A DNA stretch of 64,000 bases from positions 40,560 to 104,559 of the forward strand of contig DFAM01000013.1 of the NCBI GenBank assembly GCA_002365595.1. The letters are read 5' to 3'. Of this stretch, positions 1-8,529 are shown piece by piece (position 1 is the first letter of the stretch; every line of letters begins with the position of its first letter). Source of the stretch: Acinetobacter sp. UBA3106 (lineage in GTDB: Bacteria; Pseudomonadota; Gammaproteobacteria; Pseudomonadales; Moraxellaceae). The notes beneath the pieces were generated by a model. That model worked only from the letters and a program-made list of their open reading frames with translations, made no database searches and was not told where the DNA came from. The translations under genes were made by a program, and so were the position numbers.

Positions 1-255
1 GCTTGTCTGGATGAAAATGACATAGAAATGATGCGTGAATGCATCAAACGCTGTCTGGATTGTGCCGATATGTGCAACTTATGCGCCCGATCTGAACAAA
101 GAACCTCTGCTTTCATGCAGGAAATCTGTCAGCTCTGTGCGCAAATGTGCGATTACTGCGCCAAAGAATGCAGTAAGCATGAAGCTGAACATTGCAAGCA
201 ATGCGCAGAAACTTGCCAGCAATGTGCGGCCGAATGCCGTAACATGGCTGCCTAA
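1..255 (+). CDS. four-helix bundle copper-binding protein (Csp/DUF326 family), 5' end outside the window
   Basis: The reading frame is open from base 1, so the gene begins upstream and only the last 84 residues are visible. These residues are crowded with cysteines in CxxC and CxxxC spacing (CLDCADMCNLCA, CQLCAQMCDYCAKEC, CKQCAETCQQCAAEC). This is the pattern of the Csp-type copper storage proteins, where cysteines line the core of a four-helix bundle and bind many Cu(I) ions. The usual family length is about 105-135 residues, so roughly 25-50 residues are missing. An internal ATG at base 28 would give 75 residues but would cut off the first helix, so it is unlikely to be the start. The family assignment is strong; whether the protein stores or detoxifies copper here is inferred. 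Confidence 0.85.
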   Translation, partial: ACLDENDIEMMRECIKRCLDCADMCNLCARSEQRTSAFMQEICQLCAQMCDYCAKECSKHEAEHCKQCAETCQQCAAECRNMAA

Positions 256-380
256 ATTAAAGCACATGATCATGCAGAATATTGATGTGAAAATTATTGA
301 GTTATCGGACTAGATATCCCGCTTTATAGGAACAACCATGTTCAGTACAACTCGCTGCACAACATTAAGTCCATAAATAA

Positions 381-410
381 AAAACCCGCAGGCCTTCACT
401 TGCGGGTTTT
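381..410. terminator. bidirectional rho-independent terminator
   Basis: A perfect 10-bp stem (AAAACCCGCA / TGCGGGTTTT) closes a 10-base loop. It has A-runs on one side and T-runs on the other, so it can serve both the copper protein gene on + and sthA on the minus strand. Confidence 0.85.
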
Positions 411-431
411 GCATCTAAAATTTAAAAAATC

Positions 432-1847
432 TTAGAATAAACGGTTCATACCATTCAATGTCGCTACACGGTACGCTTCCGCCATCGTCGGATAGTTGAA
501 CGTCGTTTCAACAAAATACTTGATGGTATTGTTTGGACTGTTCATCACGGCCTGACCAATGTGGATAATCTCTGAGGCATTATTACCGAAGCAATGTACA
601 CCCAGAACTTCCAAAGTATCGCGATGAAACAGGATTTTTAATTCGCCAACTGTATCGCCGGTAATTTGTGCACGTGCCAGATGACGGAACGATGCCTGAC
701 CCACTTCGTAAGGAATTTTCTCTTCAGTCAACTGTTGTTCAGTCTTACCAATCGACGAAATTTCCGGAATGGTATAAATACCTGTTGGAATATCCGTTAC
801 CGGTTTAACATTCTCTTCACCGCTCATGTTTGAACCGGCGCAGCGCCCTTGGTCGTAAGCAGCAGATGCCAGTGATGGCCAGCCAATCACGTCGCCAGCA
901 GCGTAGATATTTTCCACTTCTGTCTGGTACTGTTCATTCACCGTCAATTGACCACGGCTGTTTGGCCTAATGCCTACATTTTCAAGCCCTAAACCATCGG
1001 TATTACCCGAACGGCCGTTACACCATAAAATGGCATCGGCTTTAATTTTCTTACCGCTTTGTAAATGCATGACCACGTGATCATCAAATGTTTCAAGATG
1101 ATCCAGTTGTTCGTTATGACGAATCAATACACCCTGCTCGCGCAAACGGTAAGACAAGGCATCGGAAATTTCATCATCCAAATAGCTGAGTAATTTGTGC
1201 TGAGTGTTGATCAGATCAACTTTATGGTCCAGACCAATGAAGATCGATGCATATTCACAACCAATCACACCGGCGCCATAAATGATAATTTTTTGGATGG
1301 AAAAATCCAGATCCAGAATTTTGTCTGAATCGAATACACGTGGGTGATTAAAATCAAGCGCCGCTGGACGGTATGGACGTGAACCTGTCGCAATCACTAA
1401 TTGCTGGAAAACGATTGTTTCAGTTATGCCTTCAGGACTAAAGATCAGTACGGTATTTTGATCTTGGATGTAGGCACGACCATGATAAATATCAATCTTG
1501 TTGCGGTCATAAAAACGGGAATGGGTTTCGACCTGTTGCTGAATCACTTTATGGGCATTACGCAATACCTGTTTCATGGTGAACTGTTTCCAGTCGCCCA
1601 CTTTCTGGAACATTGGGTCACGCTGATAACGTAAAATGCTCGATACCGTTTGACGTAATGCTTTACTTGGAATGGTTCCTACATGCGTACAGTTACCACC
1701 CAACTGCTCACGTATATCAACAATTGCAACACGCTTGCCAGATTTGGCAAGTTTCATTGCCGCGCCTTCACCCGCAGGGCCTGAACCGAGAACTACCGCA
1801 TCGTATTTAACGAAAGTTCCACTAACGACCTCTTTTTTACGTGGCAT
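432..1847 (-). CDS. sthA: soluble (Si-specific) pyridine nucleotide transhydrogenase
   Basis: This is a 471-residue FAD-dependent enzyme of the disulfide-reductase fold that exchanges hydride between NADPH and NAD+ in the cytoplasm. An N-terminal FAD-binding GSGPAG motif lies at residues 21-26. A second dinucleotide motif, GAGVIG, is near residue 192, and a C-terminal dimerisation domain ends the protein. The decisive feature is GGNCTHVGTIPSK around residues 50-62: the redox-active CxxxxC of lipoamide dehydrogenase is changed so the second cysteine is Thr, as in SthA proteins. Length matches the family (about 465-471). It stands alone, divergent from lipA across a 200-base promoter region, and ends at a shared terminator. 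Confidence 0.95.
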   Translation of the reverse strand: MPRKKEVVSGTFVKYDAVVLGSGPAGEGAAMKLAKSGKRVAIVDIREQLGGNCTHVGTIPSKALRQTVSSILRYQRDPMFQKVGDWKQFTMKQVLRNAHKVIQQQVETHSRFYDRNKIDIYHGRAYIQDQNTVLIFSPEGITETIVFQQLVIATGSRPYRPAALDFNHPRVFDSDKILDLDFSIQKIIIYGAGVIGCEYASIFIGLDHKVDLINTQHKLLSYLDDEISDALSYRLREQGVLIRHNEQLDHLETFDDHVVMHLQSGKKIKADAILWCNGRSGNTDGLGLENVGIRPNSRGQLTVNEQYQTEVENIYAAGDVIGWPSLASAAYDQGRCAGSNMSGEENVKPVTDIPTGIYTIPEISSIGKTEQQLTEEKIPYEVGQASFRHLARAQITGDTVGELKILFHRDTLEVLGVHCFGNNASEIIHIGQAVMNSPNNTIKYFVETTFNYPTMAEAYRVATLNGMNRLF

Positions 1848-1969
1848 TCAACGCTCCTATCTTCAATATTGGTCTATCTTGGCTATATTATGACGTAAAT
1901 ACTCGCAATTTTCTGTATTTACCTCACATATATTAAGTGATGACTACATTTATTAAATGAATATCCTTT

Positions 1970-2000
1970 TTGCCCCATTTAGACTCAAGTCCGTTATAAT
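1970..2000 (+). promoter_or_regulatory. probable sigma70 promoter of lipA
   Basis: A consensus -10 box TATAAT at 1995-2000 is preceded by TTGCCC at 1970-1975, a suboptimal 19-base spacing. It lies about 55 bases before the lipA start, which fits a short leader. Confidence 0.5.
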
Positions 2001-2056
2001 GAGAGACCTAATATATCTAGTATCTCCCCCGTCAAAAAACAGTGGAAAAGTTGAAT

Positions 2057-3070
2057 ATGTCTGAAAACCGTAAACCTGAACAGGGTGTCAAACTTCGTGG
2101 CGCAGAAAAAGTCGCTCGTATTCCTGTAAAAGTTGTACCTACGGTTGAAACGCCACGCAAGCCGGACTGGATTCGCGTTAAGATGGCGGCACCAGATGAA
2201 GTTCAACGCATCAAAACCACCTTGCGTGCACAAAAACTGCATACGGTGTGTGAAGAAGCCGCTTGTCCTAACCTGCCCGAATGTTTTGGTGGCGGTACTG
2301 CAACCTTTATGATTATGGGTGACATCTGTACCCGTCGCTGTCCTTTCTGCGACGTAGCACATGGTCGTCCAAATGCGCTTGATCCAGATGAACCGCGTCA
2401 CATGGCTGAAACCATTGCCAACCTGGGTTTAAAATATGCGGTGATTACTTCGGTTGACCGTGATGACCTTCGAGATGGCGGTGCGCAGCATTTCGTGGAC
2501 TGCATTAAAGAAGCTCGCAGTTTAAGCCCAAAAACATTATTAGAAATTCTGGTACCCGATTTCCGTGGCCGTATGGACGTGGCGCTGCGCATTATGACCG
2601 AATGCCCGCCTGACGTGTTTAACCACAATATTGAAACTGTACCGCGTTTATATAAAGCGATGCGTCCAGGTTCTGACTATCAGCATTCTTTAGACTTGTT
2701 GAAAATGTTCAAGGAATATTGCCCGGATGTTCCAACCAAATGTGGTTTGATGGTCGGGATTGGTGAAACTGAAGAAGAAGTGATTGCGCTTTTAAATGAC
2801 TTAAAAGCACATGACGTAGATTATGTGACGATTGGTCAGTATCTCCAGCCTTCCAAAGAACATGCACCGATTGACCGTTTCGTGACTCCAGAAGAATTTG
2901 AACGCTATACCGCCCATGGGCAAAAACTTGGATTTAAAAATATCTGGGCAGCACCAATGGTTCGTTCAAGCTACTTTGCTGACCGTCAATATTATGGTGA
3001 ACCTGTTCCAGCGGTACGCCGTAAAGTTGACCCTGCAAAGAAAATTGCCGTTCAGACCATTGAAGCTTAA
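2057..3070 (+). CDS. lipA: lipoyl synthase
   Basis: A radical-SAM enzyme that inserts two sulfur atoms into octanoyl groups on lipoyl domains of 2-oxoacid dehydrogenases and the glycine cleavage H protein. The auxiliary iron-sulfur cluster motif CX4CX5C is at residues 65, 70 and 76, and the radical-SAM CX3CX2C (CTRRCPFC) at 91, 95 and 98. The C-terminal RSSY motif that supplies a cluster ligand is present. I chose the ATG at 2057 (337 residues, starting MSENRK) because GGAAAAG lies about 8 bases before it. A GTG 15 bases upstream sits on top of that ribosome site and is less likely. No lipB is adjacent, so the gene is probably monocistronic and ends at the hairpin at 3104. Confidence 0.96.
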   Translation: MSENRKPEQGVKLRGAEKVARIPVKVVPTVETPRKPDWIRVKMAAPDEVQRIKTTLRAQKLHTVCEEAACPNLPECFGGGTATFMIMGDICTRRCPFCDVAHGRPNALDPDEPRHMAETIANLGLKYAVITSVDRDDLRDGGAQHFVDCIKEARSLSPKTLLEILVPDFRGRMDVALRIMTECPPDVFNHNIETVPRLYKAMRPGSDYQHSLDLLKMFKEYCPDVPTKCGLMVGIGETEEEVIALLNDLKAHDVDYVTIGQYLQPSKEHAPIDRFVTPEEFERYTAHGQKLGFKNIWAAPMVRSSYFADRQYYGEPVPAVRRKVDPAKKIAVQTIEA

Positions 3071-3103
3071 TTCCGCCCCAGCTTGAAACCCATCTGATTA
3101 ATG

Positions 3104-3138
3104 AATGCCAATCTAAGAAGTTTAGATTGGCATTTTTA
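3104..3138 (+). terminator. rho-independent terminator of lipA
   Basis: A 13-bp perfect stem (AATGCCAATCTAA / TTAGATTGGCATT) with a 5-base loop is followed by TTTTATTT. Confidence 0.85.
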
Positions 3139-3173
3139 TTTCTGACTAAAAAAGATAAAAATGAGACATAAAA

Positions 3174-3199
3174 AATCCCCTATTTGAATAGAGGATTTC
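3174..3199 (-). terminator. rho-independent terminator at the end of the miaE block
   Basis: Read on the minus strand, AATCCTCTA pairs with TAGGGGATT (one G-U pair) around a 6-base loop and is followed by TTTTTAT. It lies 25 bases past the miaE stop. Confidence 0.7.
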
Positions 3200-3224
3200 T
3201 TAAATAAGATAACACAATAAAAAT

Positions 3225-3878
3225 TTAAGCAGCCTGACTCGGCACACCACTATGGAAACGGAAAGTATCATCTTCTGACAGAATCAGATTCTTTTCCACT
3301 TCACGAATATGCTCAATACGTCCCTGAATATCTTCTTCCGGATCTTTCATTTTAGAAGTCTTTGCAACGTCTAAAGCCAATGCCAAATAGTCTTCATAAT
3401 GGCGTGATTCAGACTTGAGCAGATAACGGTAATAACGCCCCAATTCTTCATCAACGAATGGCGCAAGCGCATAAAAACGCTCACAAGAACGTGCTTCTAC
3501 AAAGGCGCCAATAATCAGGATATCGATTAAAGCTTCAGGCTCATAGGTCCGGATTTCCTTACGCAGAATGCCTGCATAACGGCCTGCGCTCAGAGCTTTC
3601 CATTCCTGTCCACGTTTAGACATGAATTCCAGCACTTGCTCATAATGCAGCATCTCTTCACGTACCAGCTGTGCCAACTTGACCTGCAAGTCGGTAAAAA
3701 AACTGTAGCGGAACATCAAGTTCATGGCTGTTCCGGCTGCCTTTTTTTCACAATTGGCATGGTCTTGCATCAGTAACTCTAGGTTATTGAGTGCTTCATC
3801 TAACCAGACTTTTGGCGTTTCACATCCCAAGAAGCCAATGACTGGCTTCATGAGATCATAATAATTTGTTAATGACAT
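3225..3878 (-). CDS. miaE: tRNA 2-methylthio-N6-isopentenyladenosine-37 hydroxylase
   Basis: A 217-residue nonhaem diiron enzyme that hydroxylates the isopentenyl group of ms2i6A at position 37 of tRNAs reading U-initial codons. The ferritin-like ligand segments are visible: REEMLHYEQ near residue 90, EARSCERF near 130 and ESRHYEDY near 160, each supplying Glu/His ligands. The length fits the proteobacterial family (about 200-255). The start is 11 bases after the pdxJ stop, so it is probably the last gene of the operon running down from lepB/rnc. Hydroxylation needs oxygen, which fits a strict aerobe. Confidence 0.93.
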   Translation of the reverse strand: MSLTNYYDLMKPVIGFLGCETPKVWLDEALNNLELLMQDHANCEKKAAGTAMNLMFRYSFFTDLQVKLAQLVREEMLHYEQVLEFMSKRGQEWKALSAGRYAGILRKEIRTYEPEALIDILIIGAFVEARSCERFYALAPFVDEELGRYYRYLLKSESRHYEDYLALALDVAKTSKMKDPEEDIQGRIEHIREVEKNLILSEDDTFRFHSGVPSQAA

Positions 3879-3889
3879 AATCTAAAAAC

Positions 3890-4615
3890 TTATCTTGCTG
3901 CTTTAATCACAGCTTTCATTTGTTGAACAGCTTGAGCCAAACCGACAAACACCGCATCGGCAATAATAGAATGACCGATATTGAGCTCATGAATCTGTGG
4001 AATGGCAGCAATCGGGGTGACATTTTCCAGGTTCAAACCATGACCTGCATTCACGATCAGACCTTTCGCAGCTGCATATTCCGCGCCTTTGACAATACGC
4101 TCAAGTTCATGCTGCTGGGCTTCTGCGGTTTCAGCATCGGCATAAGCACCTGTATGTAACTCGATAGTTGGCGCACCGCAAGCCACGGCTGCATCAATTT
4201 GCGCAAAGTCGGCATCAATAAATAAAGACACTTCACAGCCAATTGCCGACAAGGCCTGAGTAGCAGCTTTGACATCTTCAAAATGACCCACCACATCCAG
4301 GCCGCCTTCAGTGGTCACTTCCTGACGCTTTTCTGGCACAAGGCACACATGATGCGGCTTGATTTCCTTGGCAAATTCCACCATTTCCGGTGTTACAGCC
4401 ATTTCCAGATTCATATGGGTCTTTAACACCGGACGCATGCGACGCACATCATCATCCTGAATGTGACGGCGGTCTTCACGCAAATGCAGGGTGATGCCCT
4501 CTGCGCCTGCCTGTTCGCAAATTAAAGCCGCATTCACCGGATCTGGATAAGTGGTTCCGCGCGCCTGTCGCAAAGTCGCCACATGGTCAATATTTACACC
4601 AAGCAATGCAGCCAT
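3890..4615 (-). CDS. pdxJ: pyridoxine 5'-phosphate synthase
   Basis: A TIM-barrel enzyme condensing 1-deoxyxylulose 5-phosphate with 3-amino-1-hydroxyacetone phosphate in the DXP-dependent vitamin B6 pathway. The 241 residues begin with LLGVNIDHVATLRQARG, the family's N-terminal phosphate/substrate signature, followed by TLHLREDRRHI and the late NAGHGLNLENV and ELNIGHSIIADA phosphate-binding loops. It follows recO with a 25-base gap, the common gammaproteobacterial era-recO-pdxJ order, and precedes miaE. The assignment is unambiguous. Confidence 0.96.
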   Translation of the reverse strand: MAALLGVNIDHVATLRQARGTTYPDPVNAALICEQAGAEGITLHLREDRRHIQDDDVRRMRPVLKTHMNLEMAVTPEMVEFAKEIKPHHVCLVPEKRQEVTTEGGLDVVGHFEDVKAATQALSAIGCEVSLFIDADFAQIDAAVACGAPTIELHTGAYADAETAEAQQHELERIVKGAEYAAAKGLIVNAGHGLNLENVTPIAAIPQIHELNIGHSIIADAVFVGLAQAVQQMKAVIKAAR

Positions 4616-4640
4616 AACAATTTCCTAACGATGTTTTAAA

Positions 4641-5345
4641 TTAAGATTGAGTATTTTGAATCCACAATTGACGGCTTTTCAGCGGTCGGTCGCCCAAAAG
4701 AGCGGTAATGATCTGCCGATACAGCTTAGCCAATAATTGTAACTGCTCGGAATTAAAATCCCTACCTTTTTCATAATCCTGCATCGAAAGAATCTGCCGC
4801 CCAGATAAAGTCGAACGTGACTGTTGTACTGTAGGAATAAAACCATCATTGAGCTGAAACAGATAAGATTGCGATTCCTGAATTTTATGTTGCTGTGCAT
4901 CCACGGTAAAATCAAGTGCATAGCCCAGATCTTCTAACAGTGCATGTTCGAACTGACGTAAAATTTGTCTTAAGAAAAGATCAGGATGCTCCTGCTGTGC
5001 CAATTGTTGCAATTGCTGCAAGGTTTGATGGTATTGCACAAAGGTTTGCGGCATTTCCACTTCAACAGGACATAAACGTAGGATAATTTCATTCAGATAG
5101 AAACCGGAAAAGAACGCATCGCCAAAAAAGAAAATCGGCTGATTGACAATTTCCAGCTTGGTAAAATTTTTAAGCTCAGATTTACCGGAAGCCTGTACAC
5201 AAATCGGTTGGTATTGCGGAGGTGGGGTTTGTCTCAAAATTCCATCCACACGGCCATACTCCTGAGTAAACAGATGCACAATATGGCTGCGCTCACGGTA
5301 TTTACGATGATGGATTAAATAACCATGCAACAGTTCATTTCGCAT
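4641..5345 (-). CDS. recO: DNA repair protein RecO
   Basis: A 234-residue recombination mediator that loads RecA onto SSB-coated single-stranded DNA in the RecFOR pathway. The N-terminal OB-fold segment is recognisable (GYLIHHRKYRERSHIVHLFTQ, with the conserved switch to ...GRVDGIL), followed by a helical C-terminal domain with FLRQILRQFEHALLEDLGYALDF. No zinc-finger cysteines are present, as in many gammaproteobacterial RecO proteins. It sits 12 bases downstream of the small lipoprotein gene and upstream of pdxJ. The position directly after era (with one small insertion) supports the call. Confidence 0.92.
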   Translation of the reverse strand: MRNELLHGYLIHHRKYRERSHIVHLFTQEYGRVDGILRQTPPPQYQPICVQASGKSELKNFTKLEIVNQPIFFFGDAFFSGFYLNEIILRLCPVEVEMPQTFVQYHQTLQQLQQLAQQEHPDLFLRQILRQFEHALLEDLGYALDFTVDAQQHKIQESQSYLFQLNDGFIPTVQQSRSTLSGRQILSMQDYEKGRDFNSEQLQLLAKLYRQIITALLGDRPLKSRQLWIQNTQS

Positions 5346-5357
5346 GAATAATTCAGT

Positions 5358-5549
5358 CTAATCCTTTTTCTTTTCCGAATCAGAATCTTCGTCATCCCCA
5401 TCCGGGATGATGGCACCCACCACAGCTGTTGTACCTTTAACCACGCCTTTCGTGGTTTTATAAGCCACTTTGACCGGAACCGTAACGATCTTGTGAATAC
5501 AGCCTTGCAAGAACAATACACATGCAACAATAGTCAGTACTTTCATCAT
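5358..5549 (-). CDS. small lipoprotein with an acidic-basic tail
   Basis: The 63-residue product starts MMKVLTIVACVLFLQGC, a short lipoprotein signal with lipobox LQGC, so the mature protein would begin at Cys17 and be lipid-anchored. The mature part is only about 47 residues: a basic/hydrophobic segment (KIVTVPVKVAYKTTKG) and a charged DDEDSDSEKKKD tail. The ATG at 5549 follows AAGGAA by 5 bases; the upstream TTG overlaps that ribosome site and was rejected. It is wedged between era and recO. I recall small uncharacterised Acinetobacter lipoproteins of this type (NF038104-like), but the family name is from memory and no function is known. Confidence 0.75.
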   Translation of the reverse strand: MMKVLTIVACVLFLQGCIHKIVTVPVKVAYKTTKGVVKGTTAVVGAIIPDGDDEDSDSEKKKD

Positions 5550-5580
5550 TAGGGTTCCTTTCAAAGTGAAAACTTAGATC

Positions 5581-6615
5581 CTAGATATCACTATAACCCA
5601 AGCTTTTTAATGCACGTTCATCATCAGACCAGCCACCTTTGACTTTCACCCAAAGCGTGAGCATGATTTTCTGTTCGAACATTTTTTCCATATCGGTACG
5701 GGCATCCATACCAATTTTTTTCAGCTTAGACCCTTTTTCACCAATTACGATGGCTTTTTGCCCTGGACGATCGACAAAAATGGTCGCATCAATATAAGTA
5801 CATGCCGCTTTAGGACGACCTGTCTTCGGATTGATAGTGGCTTCTTCGGTCTTGAAAGATTCAATTTGCACAGTTAAATCATACGGCAGCTCTTCACCCA
5901 ATTGACGCATAATTTTTTCACGAATCACTTCTGAAGCGAGGAAACGCTCTGAACGGTCAGTAATCTGATCCAGTGAATAAAGTGGCGGCTGGAAGGGCAA
6001 ATACGTTTCAATGGTATTACGAAGATGCTCAAGGTTGGCACCACGTAACGCCGATACGGGCACAATCTCGGCAAAATTCATCAGCTTGGCACGCTCTTGA
6101 ATCAATGGCAGTGCTTGATTCTTGTTTTCAAAAGTATCCAGCTTATTGATGACCAGGATGACCGGCATTTCTGCGTTTTTCAGTTTTTCCAATACAAGCT
6201 CATCGTTTTGGGTCCACTTTTGAGCATCCACCACGAACAGCACTAGATTAACATCACGCAGTGCAGAATGTGCAGCACGGTTCATCATTTTGTTGATGGC
6301 ACGTACTTCTTTTTTATGCATCCCCGGCGTATCGACAAAAACTGCCTGAGATTTCTCGCGGGTATCAATCCCGACAATCTTATGGCGCGTAGTTTGCGGT
6401 TTACGTGAAGTAATCGAAAGCTTTTGACCCAATAAATGGTTCATTAATGTTGATTTACCCACATTCGGGCGTCCAACAATCGCAACAAAACCACTTTTGA
6501 AATCAGATGGAATGGTTGTTCCTTCTGAGCTAAAGAACTGGTTAATTAAATCGTTACCGCTGTCTTGGTTTTGCGGTTCGTGATCAGCATCGATGTGATC
6601 GGAATGAGTAGTCAT
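5581..6615 (-). CDS. era: GTPase Era
   Basis: A 344-residue essential GTPase that binds the 3' end of 16S rRNA during 30S maturation. The G1 motif GRPNVGKS is at residues 48-55, followed by DTPGMH (G3) and NKLD (G4). The C-terminal KH domain contains VIGEKGSKLKKIG. There is an N-terminal extension of about 33 residues compared with E. coli Era; it is acidic, His/Asp-rich and probably disordered. The start codon overlaps the rnc stop by one base (TAATG), so the two genes are translationally coupled. Coupling of RNase III and Era fits their shared role in rRNA processing. Confidence 0.96.
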   Translation of the reverse strand: MTTHSDHIDADHEPQNQDSGNDLINQFFSSEGTTIPSDFKSGFVAIVGRPNVGKSTLMNHLLGQKLSITSRKPQTTRHKIVGIDTREKSQAVFVDTPGMHKKEVRAINKMMNRAAHSALRDVNLVLFVVDAQKWTQNDELVLEKLKNAEMPVILVINKLDTFENKNQALPLIQERAKLMNFAEIVPVSALRGANLEHLRNTIETYLPFQPPLYSLDQITDRSERFLASEVIREKIMRQLGEELPYDLTVQIESFKTEEATINPKTGRPKAACTYIDATIFVDRPGQKAIVIGEKGSKLKKIGMDARTDMEKMFEQKIMLTLWVKVKGGWSDDERALKSLGYSDI

Positions 6616-7313
6616 TAAGACTTTTGCTCCAATTGTTTTAAGATATCTGCCGCGACTGCCTGTTCGGCAAAGCGACGACTTGAACCTTCACCATACAATA
6701 CCGGCAAGCCCTCAATCATGCATTCCACTTTGAAATGCTGATTCGGAGCATCACCTTGAATATCTACAACGTCATAAACAGGGAGAGGTTTTTTACGTGC
6801 CTGTAAATATTCCTGTAAGCGTGACTTAGGATCTTTGAGTTGGTCTGTAGGTTCGATATGGTCCAAATATGGCGCGTACCATTTCAGTACAATCTCTTGC
6901 AAGACTTTTAAATCGTTACAATCAACATAAATTGCACCAATAATCGCCTCTACAGTATCAGCAAGAATAGATTCCCGATGATGTCCACCCGATTTCAACT
7001 CACCCGTGCTTAAGATTAAACACGGACCAAGTTTTAAATCGTTTGCAATTTTGCCTAATGCTTCCTGACGAACCAATGTGGCCCGCATACGCGTTAAACG
7101 CCCTTCATTTTCTTGCGGGTAGGCTTGATACAAATAATGGGCAATGATCATCCCTAACAATGAATCGCCTAGAAATTCCAGGCGCTCATAGTTAGTTTTA
7201 TGACTCACCGATCGGTGGGTCAGTGCAAGCTGCAATAATTCAGGCTGTTTGAACTGATAACCGATACGGTTGACTAAGCGCATATTACTTAGTTTGGGCT
7301 GACCTTTGATCAA
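6615..7313 (-). CDS. rnc: ribonuclease III
   Basis: A 232-residue double-strand-specific endoribonuclease that processes rRNA precursors and structured mRNAs. The catalytic signature NYERLEFLGDSLLG starts at residue 41, and the second acidic cluster is in ESILADTVEAIIGAIY. A C-terminal dsRNA-binding domain begins near residue 155 (DPKSRLQEYLQ) and ends with GEGSSRRFAEQAVAADIL. The start at 7313 overlaps the end of the DUF4845 gene by 29 bases; a Met at residue 11 is an alternative but the longer form fits family length. It is in the lepB-rnc-era order standard for proteobacteria. Confidence 0.96.
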   Translation of the reverse strand: MIKGQPKLSNMRLVNRIGYQFKQPELLQLALTHRSVSHKTNYERLEFLGDSLLGMIIAHYLYQAYPQENEGRLTRMRATLVRQEALGKIANDLKLGPCLILSTGELKSGGHHRESILADTVEAIIGAIYVDCNDLKVLQEIVLKWYAPYLDHIEPTDQLKDPKSRLQEYLQARKKPLPVYDVVDIQGDAPNQHFKVECMIEGLPVLYGEGSSRRFAEQAVAADILKQLEQKS

Positions 7314-7659
7314 AACTTTTCTCGAACTTTAACACTAAATCTATATTGAGTAAGAAAGGCTTTCTTATCTCATACTCTTTTTTCACTTCCAGACCGTCAA
7401 CGTTTACTACTTTCGCAATTTCATCAAATTTTAGATCGCGCACATTATTCATGTCTAAACGCTGACTCATCTGGCTTGAGAATTTCGAAGGAGCAGTATT
7501 GGCCGGACTACTTTGTAGCAACTCCACAATTTGGCTATCCACTATTCGATCATCCCAATACGGTCCCCAAACCGCAATTGCAATTTTCACTAAAAAAGCA
7601 AAACCAATAATTGCAATTAAAATTGCAATATACGACGCCCCTTGTTGATTTTTACGCAT
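7285..7659 (-). CDS. DUF4845 membrane protein
   Basis: A 124-residue protein with an N-terminal segment resembling a type IV pilin leader (RKNQQGASYIAILIAIIGFAFLVKIAI), then a small soluble domain of alternating helix and strand. This architecture and its location between lepB and rnc match DUF4845 proteins of gammaproteobacteria. The transmembrane segment would anchor it in the inner membrane with the C-terminus outside. No catalytic residues are recognisable and the function is unknown. The gene lies 22 bases after lepB and overlaps rnc, so it is part of the same transcript. Confidence 0.85.
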   Translation of the reverse strand: MRKNQQGASYIAILIAIIGFAFLVKIAIAVWGPYWDDRIVDSQIVELLQSSPANTAPSKFSSQMSQRLDMNNVRDLKFDEIAKVVNVDGLEVKKEYEIRKPFLLNIDLVLKFEKSFDQRSAQTK

Positions 7660-7681
7660 TTGTTATTTTTTCCAGTCATGC

Positions 7682-8509
7682 TTAATCAATTACACCGTTG
7701 CGGTTAAACGACGGTAATTTAAATCCAGGTTCTTTATGCATCCATTTATAGAAGGCACGACCTGTTAGATTTTGTTCTGGTACAAAGCCCCAAAAACGAC
7801 TGTCAGCACTTTGATCGCGATTATCCCCCATCGCAAAGTAATGACCTTTAGGTACTTTGACTTCCCAATATAAACCATTTTCAGATGAATATTTACCATT
7901 TTCAACATAGTTAATAAACGGTGCCTGACGAGCAACATTCACCCCTTCCAGCTCACGCATTTTAAAGGTGTGCTTACCCAATGTTTCCTGATGGTAAATT
8001 GAAGCTGGTGTATCCAGGATATCTTTTTCACGGCTAAATTCTACCGGAACTTTCGCCACTTTTTGTCCATTGATAATCAGTTGTCCATGATCATAGACAA
8101 TATGGTCACCTGGCAAACCGACTACACGTTTGATATAGCTGATGGTCGGTTGTGGCGGATAACGGAACACAATTACATCACCGCGTTCTGGTTCACCTAC
8201 ATCAATGATTTTAGTATTTACGATGGGTAAACGCACACCATAATTAAATTTGTTGACTAAAATAAAGTCCCCAGTTTCCAGGGTCGGAACCATCGAATCT
8301 GAAGGAATATTAAAGGGTTCATATAGGAATGAACGCAGCACCAGCACAACTGCCAGAACTGGCCAGAAGTCATATGCCCATGTGATAATGAAATTTTCAT
8401 TCCCCTTACCTAAGGTTTGTCTTTGTTTGAAAACAAACTTGTCGAGTAGCCACACCAAGAAAAAAATCAGCGTGACAGGAACGAGAATTAAATTAAAATC
8501 AAAATCCAT
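7682..8509 (-). CDS. lepB: signal peptidase I
   Basis: A 275-residue inner-membrane serine/lysine protease that removes signal peptides from exported proteins. Two N-terminal transmembrane segments (about residues 6-23 and 45-62) are followed by the catalytic loop IPSDSMVPTL with Ser72, then YIKRVVGLPGD with the general base Lys127, and the GDNRDQSADSRFWGFVP box near the C-terminus. The length is slightly shorter than E. coli LepB (324). It lies 20 bases downstream of lepA, the conserved lepA-lepB pairing. Confidence 0.96.
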   Translation of the reverse strand: MDFDFNLILVPVTLIFFLVWLLDKFVFKQRQTLGKGNENFIITWAYDFWPVLAVVLVLRSFLYEPFNIPSDSMVPTLETGDFILVNKFNYGVRLPIVNTKIIDVGEPERGDVIVFRYPPQPTISYIKRVVGLPGDHIVYDHGQLIINGQKVAKVPVEFSREKDILDTPASIYHQETLGKHTFKMRELEGVNVARQAPFINYVENGKYSSENGLYWEVKVPKGHYFAMGDNRDQSADSRFWGFVPEQNLTGRAFYKWMHKEPGFKLPSFNRNGVID

Positions 8510-8529
8510 GAGCTATATGACCTCTATTA

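Noticed and set aside
35..313. Frame-shifted ORF overlapping the copper protein
   Set aside because: The Cys-rich frame 1 product is the real one; the other frame shows no domain.
1994..2401. 135-codon frame opposite lipA
   Set aside because: It lies inside lipA and its promoter; no ribosome site and no family resemblance.
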